This document shows, piece by piece, positions 43,896-51,832 of a DNA stretch of 64,000 nt. A program made the position numbers and the translations under genes. The notes below the pieces were generated by a model. It ran no database searches, was not told where the DNA came from, and saw nothing but the letters and a program-made list of their open reading frames with translations. Origin of the DNA: Kitasatospora phosalacinea (lineage in GTDB: Bacteria; Actinomycetota; Actinomycetes; Streptomycetales; Streptomycetaceae); assembly GCF_000716545.1 (NCBI RefSeq), contig NZ_JNWZ01000018.1, positions 33,339 to 97,338 on the forward strand, written 5' to 3'. Positions within the stretch are counted from its first letter, which is position 1. Each line of letters starts with the position of its first letter.

Positions 43896-44450
43896 ATGCG
43901 CACGCGACCGAGGCAGCGGGAGAACCCGCTCAGGCGTGGCAGCGACCGCGTCCAGTGGTGGCTGTCCCGCCTCCTGCTGGCCCTCGCGCTCGCCGGCCTC
44001 CCGGTGGCACTCGTCGCCGGCCTGGGGACCTACCACGCCCAGACCCGGGCGGCCCAGGCCCAGGCCGCCACCCGGCACCCGGTGACGGCGCGGCTCGCCG
44101 AGGAGGTCTCCGCCGGACTCGCCACCCGCACCGTGCCGGCCACCGTCACCTGGAACGACGGCGGCACCGTCCACAAGGCCGTCGTCGAGGTGGAGACCGG
44201 TCAGGGCGTCGGTGCCCCGGTGCGGATCTGGCTGGACGCGAACGGCGAGGTCGCCCACGCGCCCGCCACCGCCGGCCAGGCCGCCGCGGCGGCCTGGACC
44301 AGGGCCCTGGTCACTGCCACGGCCCTGCCCCTGGTCAGCGTGCTCGCCTGGAAGGGCACGCTGTGCGTCCTCGACCGGCGCCGCTACGCCCGCTGGGACG
44401 CCGAGTGGCAGCAGGTCGAACCCCGCTGGACCCGCAGCCAGCCGAGCTGA
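43896..44450 (+). CDS. Rv1733c-family membrane protein
   Basis: A 184-residue protein with two transmembrane helices (residues about 25-47 and 138-160) enclosing an extracytoplasmic domain (VPATVTWNDGGTVHKAVVEV, VRIWLDANGEV) and a C-terminal cytoplasmic WDAEWQQVEPRWTRS. This is the layout of the Rv1733c family, a DosR-regulon member in mycobacteria with unknown function. A GAGGAGGCGG ribosome site precedes the ATG. Its neighbours (DosS-like kinase, Acg-like protein) support membership of a hypoxia/redox regulon. Confidence 0.82.
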   Translation: MRTRPRQRENPLRRGSDRVQWWLSRLLLALALAGLPVALVAGLGTYHAQTRAAQAQAATRHPVTARLAEEVSAGLATRTVPATVTWNDGGTVHKAVVEVETGQGVGAPVRIWLDANGEVAHAPATAGQAAAAAWTRALVTATALPLVSVLAWKGTLCVLDRRRYARWDAEWQQVEPRWTRSQPS

Positions 44451-44588
44451 CGCCCCCGCCCGCTGCGGACACTCCGGCGGGCGGTGCCCGCACGCACCCG
44501 ACCGGCCGGGAGGACGTCGGGCCACGGGCCGCGAGCTCCGGCCCGAGTCGGGGCCGGCGGCGGCCGGGCGGGTTCACCTGGAGGACAG

Positions 44589-44730
44589 GTACGAACACCC
44601 CGCACCACGGCCGAGCGGAGAGCACTGCGACGGCACCCGGGTGCGTTCGACGCGGTGGTGATCGGACCCGGCTCGGTGACCGGAGCGGGCGTCTTCGCCG
44701 TGCTCGCCCCGGCCGCTGCCGCCGCCGGCG
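44589..44730 (+). pseudogene. N-terminal relic of an APC amino-acid permease
   Basis: The plus strand reads RTPRTTAERRALRR then AFDAVVIGPGSVTGAGVFAVL and APAAAAAGE, the unmistakable first helix of an APC-superfamily permease. At about 44730 it switches to the complement of the alcohol dehydrogenase relic. No start codon is seen; a GTA at 44588 placed after GGAGGACA could be a mutated GTG. Only about 47 residues of an expected 450 or more remain. Confidence 0.65.
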
Positions 44731-45255
44731 AACACGCCGTACGCCTCCCGCATCTCACCGAGGCCGAACCGGTGGATGACCGGTCCGCCCGCGTCGAGCC
44801 GCTCCGCGGTGAGCAGGTCGAGCAGCAGCGGGGTGCTGCTGGTCTCGACCGGGCCCGTGGTGGTGACGTCCTCGGCCCACAGGTCTTCCAGGGGCCCACA
44901 GGTCTTCCAGGTGGAGCACGGCGGGCCTGCCGTGCACGCCGACGTCGGCAGCCCGCCCGCCGGGGCGCACCACCCGGGTGCACAGTTCGAAGGCGCCGGG
45001 GACGCCGACCGCCTCGATCGCCACGTCCGCGCCCAGCCCGTCGGGGCCCGGCACGCGCACCGCGCCGTCGGTGTCGTGGCCCGGCACCCGGCCCTCGGCG
45101 ACCTCGGGGACGCCGCCCTTCAGGATGTGCAGGTCGGTGCCGCAGATGGTGACGGCGTCCACCCGGACGATCGCGTCCTCCGGGTCGCGCAGCGCCGGGA
45201 ACGGGACCTCGCCCCAGGTGCGGCCGCCGGGCCCGTGGTGGGTCAGTGCCGGCAT
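44731..45255 (-). pseudogene. Zinc-dependent alcohol dehydrogenase relic
   Basis: From ATG 45255 the minus strand reads MPALTHHGPGGRTWGEVPFP and ICGTDLHILKGGVPEV, with catalytic-zinc Cys, then VPGHDTDG. It jumps directly to DGLGADVAIEAVGVPGAFEL and CTRVVRPGG, so about 180 residues including the structural-zinc loop and the Rossmann core are deleted. A 19-bp tandem duplication then shifts the frame, after which the family C-terminus continues (VIHRFGLGEMREAYGVFA) and is cut off. Confidence 0.82.
44874..44911. repeat. 19-bp tandem duplication causing a frameshift
   Basis: GGCCCACAGGTCTTCCAGG occurs twice, back to back, without mismatch (44874-44892, 44893-44911). Removing one copy restores the alcohol dehydrogenase frame (HLEDLWAEDVTTTGPVE). 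Confidence 0.93.
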
Positions 45256-45348
45256 CGCTCTCACATCCTCGTGCCGATCGCAGGCGCTTCCACCTCCAGC
45301 CTCACAGCGGTCCGGACACCGGCCACGGGCCTGCCGGGATCCGGTGCG

Positions 45349-45362
45349 GGGCCGACCGGCCC
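45349..45362. promoter_or_regulatory. DosR-type box candidate upstream of the kinase gene
   Basis: GGGCCGACCGGCCC fits GGNCCGNNCGGNCC and ends 70 bp before the kinase GTG, a spacing close to that of the other copies. Confidence 0.5.
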
Positions 45363-45432
45363 CACCGGACGGCGGCCCCCGGACGGCGCGCCTACGCTGG
45401 AAGACGCCGTCACCGAGCCCGGAGGACCAACG

Positions 45433-47151
45433 GTGAGCAGCGCAGAGGAGAGCCCGACCCCGTTGCCGCAGCTCAAGCTCGACGACCTGCTGGACGAGCT
45501 GCAGAGCCAGCTCGACGCTGCGCGCGATACCCGGGACCGGGTGCACAGCCTGCTGGAGGCCGTCCTGGAGGTCGGTCGCGACCTGGACCTGACCCAGGTG
45601 CTGCGGCACATCGTCGAGGCCGCGGTGACCCTGGTCGACGCCGAGTACGGGGCGCTCGGCGTGATCGGCGAGGACCGCAAGCTGTCGCAGTTCGTCCCGG
45701 TCGGCCTCACCGAGGAGCGGGCCCGCCGGATCGGTCCGCTGCCTTCGGGCCACGGCATCCTCGGCGAACTGATCCGCTACCCCGAGCCGCTGCGCCTGCC
45801 CCGGCTCGCCGACCACCCCGCCTCCTACGGCTTCCCGCCGAACCACCCGCCGATGGGCAGCTTCCTGGGCGTGCCGATCCGCATCCGCGGCAAGGTGTTC
45901 GGCAACCTCTACCTGACCGAGAAGCGCGGCGCGGACGAGTTCGACGCCGCGGACGAATCCGTGCTGGAGACGCTCGCCGTCGCGGCCGGCGTGGCCATCG
46001 AGAACGCCCGGCTGTACGCCCGGGCCCGGCTGCGCGAGCAGTGGCTCGCCGCCGGGGCGGCCGTCACCAACAGCCTGCTGTCCGGCAGCGCCGAGCAGGA
46101 GGTCCTCGACCTGCTGGTGGCCCGCGCCGCCGCGATCGCCCGCGCCGACCTGGCGGTGGTCGCTCTGCCGCTGCCCGGCAGCAGCGAGCTGGAGGTGCGG
46201 ATCGCCCTCGGCCACGGCGCCCGGGAGCACCACGGGCTGGTGCTCCCGCTGGAGGGCACCTTCATGGGTGCGGCCGCCTGCACCGGCACCCTGATCACCA
46301 GCACCGACGTCCACCACGATCCGCGGATCACCGCTGGGCCGCCCCGCTGGGAAGGTCTGGGCCCGGCCGTCGCGGTGCCCATCGGCGCCGCCGACCTGGG
46401 CGTGCGCGGCGTGCTGATGCTGGCCCGGACGGCCGGATCGCCGCTCTTCGAACCGGACGAGTCCACGCCGCTGACCGCCTTCGCCGGACAGGCCGCCCTC
46501 GCCATGGAACTCGCCGAGCGCCGCCGCGACTCCGAACAGGTCGCCCTGCTGCAGGAACGCGACCGGATCGCCCGCGACCTGCACGACCTGGCCATCCAGC
46601 GGCTGTTCGCCGTCGGCATGACCCTGCAGGGCGCCACCCGGTTCATCGACCACCCCGAGGCCCGGGAACGGGTGCTGCGGGCCATCGACGAACTCGACGA
46701 GACCGCCAGGACCATCCGCGCCACCATCTTCGGACTGCGGACCCGCGACGCCGGACCGGCCGCCCACGGCCTGCGCGCCGCCGTGGCGACGGCCCTCGAA
46801 CGGGCCACCGCCCTGCTGGGCTTCGCCCCCGCCCTGCGCATGACCGGCCTGCTCGACGTGGGCGTGCCCGAACAGGTCGCCGACGAGGCCGCCGCCGTCC
46901 TCCAGGAGGCGCTGTCCAACGCGGCCAAGCACGCCAAGGCGAACACCGTCGAGGTGGCGGTCGAGACGGGCGAGGGGCACCTGACGGTCACCGTGACCGA
47001 CGACGGCGTGGGCCTGTCCGAGGGGGGCCGGCGCAGCGGCCTGGCGAACCTGGCCGAGCGGGCCGCCGCGCTCGGCGGCGGGTTCCGCGCGCAGGCCCGC
47101 CCCACCGGCGGCACCGAACTGGTCTGGAAGGTCCCGCTGCCCGACGACTGA
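45433..47151 (+). CDS. DosS/DevS-like GAF-GAF sensor histidine kinase
   Basis: A 572-residue kinase. GAF-A (residues about 45-190) includes the FPPNHPPMGSFLGVPIRI segment, equivalent to the region carrying the haem-ligating histidine in DosS/DosT, then GNLYLTEK. GAF-B follows (about 215-355). The HisKA_3 H-box is ERDRIARDLHDLAIQRL, the N-box EALSNAAKHAKA, and a C-terminal DDGVGL with GLANLAERA. It probably senses O2, NO, CO or redox state through haem and phosphorylates the DosR-type regulator encoded 1.4 kb away. GTG 45433 has GGAGGA upstream; longer frames run into the antisense of the dehydrogenase relic. Confidence 0.88.
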   Translation: MSSAEESPTPLPQLKLDDLLDELQSQLDAARDTRDRVHSLLEAVLEVGRDLDLTQVLRHIVEAAVTLVDAEYGALGVIGEDRKLSQFVPVGLTEERARRIGPLPSGHGILGELIRYPEPLRLPRLADHPASYGFPPNHPPMGSFLGVPIRIRGKVFGNLYLTEKRGADEFDAADESVLETLAVAAGVAIENARLYARARLREQWLAAGAAVTNSLLSGSAEQEVLDLLVARAAAIARADLAVVALPLPGSSELEVRIALGHGAREHHGLVLPLEGTFMGAAACTGTLITSTDVHHDPRITAGPPRWEGLGPAVAVPIGAADLGVRGVLMLARTAGSPLFEPDESTPLTAFAGQAALAMELAERRRDSEQVALLQERDRIARDLHDLAIQRLFAVGMTLQGATRFIDHPEARERVLRAIDELDETARTIRATIFGLRTRDAGPAAHGLRAAVATALERATALLGFAPALRMTGLLDVGVPEQVADEAAAVLQEALSNAAKHAKANTVEVAVETGEGHLTVTVTDDGVGLSEGGRRSGLANLAERAAALGGGFRAQARPTGGTELVWKVPLPDD

Positions 47152-47198
47152 CCGCCCGGCGGACGCCCGGGCCGCCGGGGCACCGGTCCGGCGGCCCG

Positions 47199-48176
47199 TC
47201 AGCCGTCGATCACCTCGGCGACCGGCAGCCGCGGGGTCGGCGCGCCTTCCGGGCCGTAGCCGAACCGGACCAGCATCTGCGCGAACGCGGGCCCGTGCCG
47301 GACGTCCCTGGCCTCCCACCGCAGGAACCGCCACTCCATCGCCTGGTGCAGCAGCGAGACCCGCACGCCGTGCACCGTCGCCGCCAGCAGCACGTGCTCC
47401 AGCGCGAGTCCGGCCCGCAGCCAGTCCTCCGGCCCGTCGCCGCGGGTCAGCAGGACGGCGATCCGCGGGTGCGCCTCGAACGGCACCGGCGCGAGGTGCC
47501 GCTCCGGGGCGAGCGCGCCGAAGTCCCGCATCGGCAGGCGTCCGCCCGCGTCCTGCGGGCCCAGCGCGGCGGCCGGGATGCCGTCGGGCCGCGCGTCGGG
47601 CCCCTGGACCCAGCGGCGGCTCTCGGCCCGATGGGCGGGGTCGACGGTGTTGCGGCGCTCGGCCTCGGCGGTCAGCCGCAGCAGCCGCGCGGTCTCCTCC
47701 CCGTCGGGCAGCAGCAGCTCCGCGCCCTCGGCCCGGGCCGCGTCCGCGAACCCGTCGAGCACGCCCTCGGGCACCGGCGGGCCGGTGAACGGCGAGCGGG
47801 CCGAGTGCCGCCGCCAGATCGCGTCGTACAGCGCGTCGACGGCGGGGAGGCGACAGGGCGCGGCCTCGTCGAGCCGTACCCCGGCCAGCAGTCCGGGCTC
47901 CGCCGGGTCGGGCCGCAGCCGCACCCCGGGGGCCCAGCCGAGGTGGCGGGCGGCGGTGCGCAGGTTGAGCACCGCCGCGCCCACCGAGACGTGCAGTGCC
48001 CGGCCCTGCGGATCGGTGGCCGGCAGGGCGCGTTCGGCGGCGGCCCGCACCTCCAGCACGGAGGTCTCGGGCACCAGACGGAAGCGCCACGGTTGGGTGT
48101 TGTGGACGGACGGCGCCGCGACCGCGGCGGAGACCAGCGTCTCCAGAGCGGGGGCGTCCAGCACCGGGGCGGTCAT
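47199..48176 (-). CDS. Acg-type nitroreductase-fold protein (Rv2032 family)
   Basis: A 325-residue tandem nitroreductase-fold protein: AAVAAPSVHNTQPWRF at the N-terminus (FMN-binding signature), IWRRHSARSPFTGPPVPE, and near the C-terminus LLAATVHGVRVSLLHQAME. Acg proteins occlude their own flavin site and are DosR-regulated in mycobacteria, where they are thought to store or sequester flavin. It overlaps the SHOCT gene by four bases (ATGA-type), and the two form an operon. Confidence 0.86.
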   Translation of the reverse strand: MTAPVLDAPALETLVSAAVAAPSVHNTQPWRFRLVPETSVLEVRAAAERALPATDPQGRALHVSVGAAVLNLRTAARHLGWAPGVRLRPDPAEPGLLAGVRLDEAAPCRLPAVDALYDAIWRRHSARSPFTGPPVPEGVLDGFADAARAEGAELLLPDGEETARLLRLTAEAERRNTVDPAHRAESRRWVQGPDARPDGIPAAALGPQDAGGRLPMRDFGALAPERHLAPVPFEAHPRIAVLLTRGDGPEDWLRAGLALEHVLLAATVHGVRVSLLHQAMEWRFLRWEARDVRHGPAFAQMLVRFGYGPEGAPTPRLPVAEVIDG

Positions 48177-48454
48177 GGTGCCCACCCCGCTCCGCCCTTG
48201 CCGGTCGTACCGCGCAGGGCGTCCAACCGTTGCCGGTACTCGTCGGGGTCGATCTCGCCGCGGGCCAGACGGTCGGCGAGCACCTGCTCCGGTTCCGGCC
48301 GCCGCTGCGCCGGGTGCTGCCCGCCCGAGTGCCCCAGGTAACGGAGGAGCACGACCGCCGCGGCGACCAGCAGGCCCAGCACCAGCAGGGTGATCAGCGC
48401 CATCAGGCCGACGCCCCACCCGTTCATCCCCTCGTGATCGTGCCAGTACATCAT
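48173..48454 (-). CDS. SHOCT-domain small membrane protein
   Basis: A 93-residue protein: a His/Asp-containing N-terminus (MMYWHDHEGMNGWG), one transmembrane helix (LMALITLLVLGLLVAAAVVLL), and a C-terminal SHOCT motif (VLADRLARGEIDPDEYRQRL). GGGAGG precedes the start. SHOCT helices often mediate oligomerisation. In this operon it may anchor or regulate the Acg-like protein. Confidence 0.8.
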   Translation of the reverse strand: MMYWHDHEGMNGWGVGLMALITLLVLGLLVAAAVVLLRYLGHSGGQHPAQRRPEPEQVLADRLARGEIDPDEYRQRLDALRGTTGKGGAGWAP

Positions 48455-48474
48455 CACGGCCTCCCGGGGCCGGT

Positions 48475-48493
48475 GGGCGCCGGTTCGGCGCCC
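48475..48493. promoter_or_regulatory. Inverted repeat 21 bp upstream of the SHOCT gene
   Basis: GGGCGCC(5 bp)GGCGCCC is a perfect 7-bp dyad between the DosR-type box and the start codon. It could be a leader hairpin or a second operator. Confidence 0.45.
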
Positions 48494-48533
48494 TTCACCT
48501 CCCACGGTGCGGCGGGGGAGCGGTACGGCGCAT

Positions 48534-48557
48534 GGGCCGGACGGTCCCGTCCGGCCC
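48534..48557. terminator. Strong hairpin after the response regulator, overlapping a DosR-type box
   Basis: A perfect 10-bp stem with a 4-base loop lies 12 bp past the stop of the minus-strand response regulator, a good intrinsic-terminator-like structure though without a T-run. Its left part, GGGCCGGACGGTCC (48534-48547), also fits GGNCCGNNCGGNCC and lies 79 bp before the SHOCT-Acg operon start. The element may serve both as terminator and as operator. Confidence 0.55.
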
Positions 48558-48568
48558 GCCGGTCGGGT

Positions 48569-49261
48569 TCAGTGCGGCCGCGCCGGGCGGTGCTCGTCCT
48601 CGGCGTGCGCGGCCAGCACCGCGGCCTGGAGACGGCGCTCCACACCCAGCTTGCCGAGCATCCGGGAGATGTGGTTCTTGACGGTCTTCTCCGACAGGTA
48701 CAGCTCGTGGCCGATCTCCCGGTTGGTCCTCCCCTCGCCGATCAGCGCCAGGATCTCCCGCTCGCGCGGGGTCAGCCGGGAGAGCGCCGCCTCCGCGCCG
48801 CTCTCCTCGTGGTGGCGCAGGCTCTCCATCAGCTTGCGGGTGGTGACCGGGTCGAGCATCGACTGTCCGGTGGCCACCGTGCGCACCGCGGCGACCAGGT
48901 CCGCGCCCTTGACCTGCTTGAGCACGTAGCCGGCGGCCCCCGCCATGATCGAGTCCAGCAGGGCGTCGTCGTCGTCGAACGACGTCAGCATCAGGCAGGC
49001 CAGCTCCGGCATCCGGTCCCGCAGCTCCCGGCAGACCGTCACGCCGTCGCCGTCCGGCAGCCGCACGTCCAGCAACGCCACCCGCGGCCGGAGCGCCGGG
49101 ACGCGCGCCAGCGCCTGCGCGCAGCTGTCCGCCTCGCCGACCACCTCGATGTCGGGTTCGGCCTCCAACAGGTCCCTCACCCCGCGGCGGACCACCTCGT
49201 GGTCGTCGAGCAGGAACACCGTCACGCGCTGCCCGGCCCCGCCGGACTGGGTCTCGTCCAT
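48569..49261 (-). CDS. DosR/DevR-like NarL-family response regulator
   Basis: A 230-residue regulator. The receiver has the acidic pair in LLDDHEVVRRG, the phosphoacceptor Asp in ALLDVRLPDGDG, and the conserved Lys in AGYVLKQVKG. The LuxR-type HTH reads LTPREREILALIGEGRTN and LSEKTVKNHISRML. Sequence and context match DosR/DevR, the dormancy regulator paired with DosS-type kinases. It would bind the palindromic boxes found before the neighbouring operons. Confidence 0.9.
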   Translation of the reverse strand: MDETQSGGAGQRVTVFLLDDHEVVRRGVRDLLEAEPDIEVVGEADSCAQALARVPALRPRVALLDVRLPDGDGVTVCRELRDRMPELACLMLTSFDDDDALLDSIMAGAAGYVLKQVKGADLVAAVRTVATGQSMLDPVTTRKLMESLRHHEESGAEAALSRLTPREREILALIGEGRTNREIGHELYLSEKTVKNHISRMLGKLGVERRLQAAVLAAHAEDEHRPARPH

Positions 49262-49339
49262 GTCGGCTCCCGGGAACGTCCGGTGCGGTCACCTCCGATT
49301 CTGCCCGCCGCCCGGCCGACCCGCGCGACTCGCGGGGCG

Positions 49340-49640
49340 GAACCACCCACGAGGGCGTCCGCCTCGGAGCGATGGCCGGCGCGGCCGGCCTGCCGCAACG
49401 CGGCTACACCGGCCCGGAACCGCGCTAGGACGCCCTGTGGCTGGACCCCCGGCTGCCCTCCGCGCTCGGGAGCCTCGCCATGGAGTTGCGCTACCGGGGC
49501 CACTGGGGGCGCGGGTCACCGTCGACCGGAAGAACGTCACGGTCGCCCTCGGTCCGGACCACCATGAGCCCGTCGCGGTGCGCCTGCGCGGCACGGCCGC
49601 CCGGGTGGGGCCCGGCGAGAGCCACACCCCCCACGCTCTG
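49340..49640 (+). pseudogene. C-terminal relic of a GH65 glycoside phosphorylase/hydrolase
   Basis: Frame 1 reads TTHEGVRLGAMAGAAGLPQR then GYTGPEPR, a TAG stop at 49426, then DALWLDPRLPSAL and MELRYRGHWG. After a one-base shift near 49505 another frame continues ARVTVDRKNVTVALGPD and EPVAVRLRG. This order (THEGIHLGAMAG, LWLDPRLP, YRGHWG, beta-rich tail) is the C-terminus of GH65 enzymes such as trehalose or kojibiose phosphorylase. The catalytic domain is absent. Confidence 0.78.
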
Positions 49641-49672
49641 ACCAACGGCAGGCCCGGTGGCCCGCAGGCAGG

Positions 49673-49686
49673 GGCCGGTCGGCCCT
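49673..49686. promoter_or_regulatory. DosR-type box candidate upstream of the universal stress gene
   Basis: GGGCCGGTCGGCCC, a GGNCCGNNCGGNCC match, ends 80 bp before the ATG at 49767. Confidence 0.5.
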
Positions 49687-49766
49687 CGCCCGTTCCGGGA
49701 GCCGCGCCTAGCGTGGAAGTGATCCGGCCTTCACCGGACAGCGGCCGCCACAGCGGTGGAGGAGCC

Positions 49767-50657
49767 ATGACATCGCCCACCGAACCCCGCCCGATCGTGC
49801 TGGGCGTCGACGCCCGGCAGGTCAGCCCGATGGTCGTCGACTGGGCCGCCGACGAGGCCGAACGGCGCGGACTGCCGCTGCGGCTGGTGCACGCCGTCCC
49901 CGACGAGCCCCGCGACCGACGCGGCGACGGCCCCGGATACCTCCAGTCCCTGCGCGAGGCCGGGGGCGCCGCGTTGGAGAAGGCCGAGGGCGTCGCCGCC
50001 GAACGCCACCCGGGGCTGCGCCTGCGGCCGGTCCTGCGCGACGGGCCCCCGGCCCCGGTGCTGTGCGCGGAGTCCGAACGGGCCGCGCTGGTGGTGCTCG
50101 GCTCGCGCCGCCTGGGCCGCCTGGAGGAGGTGCTGAGCCGCTACTCCGTGACCGTGCCCGTCAGCGCCCAGGCGCACTGCCCGGTCGCGGTGGTGCGGGA
50201 GCCCGAGCACACCACCCTCCAACCGCCGTACGTCGTGGTCGGCGTCGACGGCTCCCCGGCCTGCGGGCCCGCGGTGCGCTTCGCCGCCGACCTGGCCGCC
50301 CGCCGGGGGGCGGCCCTGCGCGCCGTGTGGGTCCGGCGCACCCCCGTGCGGCCGTTCGAGCCCCTGGAGGACGAGGCGGAGGTCCGGCGGCGGCTGTTCG
50401 AGTCCACCGCGGGCTGCGTCGCCGACGAACCCGACCTCGACCTCACCCACGAGGTCGTCCCGGGCGACCCGGTGGAGGAGCTGGTCCGGGTCTCCGCCCA
50501 CGCCCTGGCCGTCGTGGTCGGCCGCCACGGCCGCGGCGGCCTCACCGGGATGCGGCTGGGCACCGTCCCGCACGGCCTGATCCGCGGCGCGCCCTGCCCC
50601 GTGGTCACCGTCCCCGCCGGTCCCCGGGCCGACGAACCGCTGAACAGGGAGAGGTGA
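49767..50657 (+). CDS. Universal stress protein, tandem UspA domains
   Basis: A 296-residue protein with two Usp domains. Each starts with a beta strand and a VLGVDA or VVVGVDGSPACGP motif and ends with the ATP-binding stretch: GSRRLGRLEEVLSRYSVTV in domain 1 and GRHGRGGLTGMRLGTV in domain 2. Tandem Usp proteins such as Rv2623 belong to the mycobacterial DosR regulon. A GGTGGAGGAG ribosome site precedes the ATG. It is seven bases ahead of the flavodoxin gene, likely the same operon. Confidence 0.9.
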   Translation: MTSPTEPRPIVLGVDARQVSPMVVDWAADEAERRGLPLRLVHAVPDEPRDRRGDGPGYLQSLREAGGAALEKAEGVAAERHPGLRLRPVLRDGPPAPVLCAESERAALVVLGSRRLGRLEEVLSRYSVTVPVSAQAHCPVAVVREPEHTTLQPPYVVVGVDGSPACGPAVRFAADLAARRGAALRAVWVRRTPVRPFEPLEDEAEVRRRLFESTAGCVADEPDLDLTHEVVPGDPVEELVRVSAHALAVVVGRHGRGGLTGMRLGTVPHGLIRGAPCPVVTVPAGPRADEPLNRER

Positions 50658-50664
50658 ACGGGCG

Positions 50665-51177
50665 GTGCGTGCCTTGATCGTCTACGAGAGTTCGTACGGC
50701 AACACCGGACAGGTCGCCGCCGCGATCGCCGCCGGTGTCCGGCGGGCCGACCCGGGCGCCGAGGTGCGGTGCCTGCCGGTCGCCGAGGCCGGGACCGTCG
50801 AGGACGTCGACCTGCTGGTGGTCGGCGGCCCCACCCACATGCGGGGGATGTCCACCGGTCTCAGCCGCACCCTGGCCGCCAAGGCGGGCGCACCGGAGCA
50901 CGGCCCCGGCCTGCGGTCCTGGCTCCGCACGCTGCCCGACGGCGGCCCGGGTGCCCGCGCCGCCGCGTTCGACACCCGCGCCGAGGTGAAGCACGCCGGC
51001 GCGGCGGCCGACGGCATCGCCGCCCGCCTCACCAAGCACCACTGGGACCTCGCGGCCGAGCCCGCCGGCTTCCTGGTGGAGGACACCGACGGGCCGCTGC
51101 GCGAGGGCGAGACGGGCCGGGCGGAAGCCTGGGGCGCGGCGCTCGCCGACGCTCACCGGCAGCGGGGCCTGACGTGA
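50665..51177 (+). CDS. Flavodoxin-domain protein
   Basis: A 170-residue FMN-binding flavodoxin-like protein: the phosphate loop YESSYGNTGQVA at the N-terminus, VVGGPTHMRGMS around the isoalloxazine loop, and AAFDTRAEVKHAG. GTG 50665 follows the Usp stop after a GGGAGAGG ribosome site. It probably serves as an electron carrier or flavin-dependent reductase in the stress operon. Confidence 0.84.
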   Translation: MRALIVYESSYGNTGQVAAAIAAGVRRADPGAEVRCLPVAEAGTVEDVDLLVVGGPTHMRGMSTGLSRTLAAKAGAPEHGPGLRSWLRTLPDGGPGARAAAFDTRAEVKHAGAAADGIAARLTKHHWDLAAEPAGFLVEDTDGPLREGETGRAEAWGAALADAHRQRGLT

Positions 51178-51199
51178 CGGCCCCGGCGCCGTCGCGCGG

Positions 51200-51637
51200 T
51201 CAGGCGACGGACGGCTGTGCCACCCGCCGCGGCCGGCGCAGCAGGCCGCTCAGCGTGAGGCCGCCCGGACCGGCCGCGGCGATCAGCAGGAACGTCCAGC
51301 AGAACATCGCGGCCGGCTCGCCGCCGTTCTGGATCGGCCACAGCGCGTGCTCCTGGTGCACGCTGAAGTACGCGTACGCCATCGACCCCGAGCACACCAG
51401 CGCCGCCGGGCGGACGGCCAGCCCGACCAGTACCAGGACGCCGCCTGCCAGCTGGATCAGCGCCGCCCACCAGTCCGGCCACTCGCCGACCTGCGGTGCC
51501 TTGCCGTGGGCGCCGCCCAGGACGCCGAACAGGCTGGCCGCCCCGTGGCAGGCGAACAGCAACGCCACGGCGATGCGGGCCAGGCCGAGCACGGTGGGAC
51601 GGGCGCGCTCGGCGAGCCGGGAAAGGTCTTCGGACAT
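51200..51637 (-). CDS. DoxX-family membrane protein
   Basis: A 145-residue four-helix membrane protein: LGLARIAVALLFACHGAASL, WPDWWAALIQLAGGVLVLVG, SMAYAYFSVHQ, and FLLIAAAGPGG. Mycobacterial DoxX works with superoxide dismutase and a sulfurtransferase in redox defence, and the placement beside the stress operon fits. It converges on the flavodoxin gene with 22 bp between stops. Confidence 0.82.
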   Translation of the reverse strand: MSEDLSRLAERARPTVLGLARIAVALLFACHGAASLFGVLGGAHGKAPQVGEWPDWWAALIQLAGGVLVLVGLAVRPAALVCSGSMAYAYFSVHQEHALWPIQNGGEPAAMFCWTFLLIAAAGPGGLTLSGLLRRPRRVAQPSVA

Positions 51638-51768
51638 GACGACTCCTCGTGTGGGGACGGAACCTTCGGGCAGATGCGGGGAGCTTCCGGCGACCGAGAG
51701 GGGAACGCCGCCAGGTTTGATGGAGCGCCGACAATTCTGACGGGGAGTCAGCCCGCCCGCCAAGCTCG

Positions 51769-51790
51769 GAATCCTCTGAGAATCCTCTGA
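51769..51790. repeat. 11-bp tandem repeat upstream of the DHA2 exporter
   Basis: GAATCCTCTGA occurs twice in tandem, followed by a partial third copy (GAATC) to about 51795, about 40 bp before the exporter ATG. It could be a direct-repeat operator. Confidence 0.7.
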
Positions 51791-51832
51791 GAATCGGCTG
51801 GCACCCGCCGGGCCGGAGACCGGGAGACGGAG

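Noticed and set aside
44776..45432. N-terminal extension of the DosS-like kinase
   Set aside because: The in-frame extension is the complement of the dehydrogenase relic; GTG 45433 has a good ribosome site and matches the family start.
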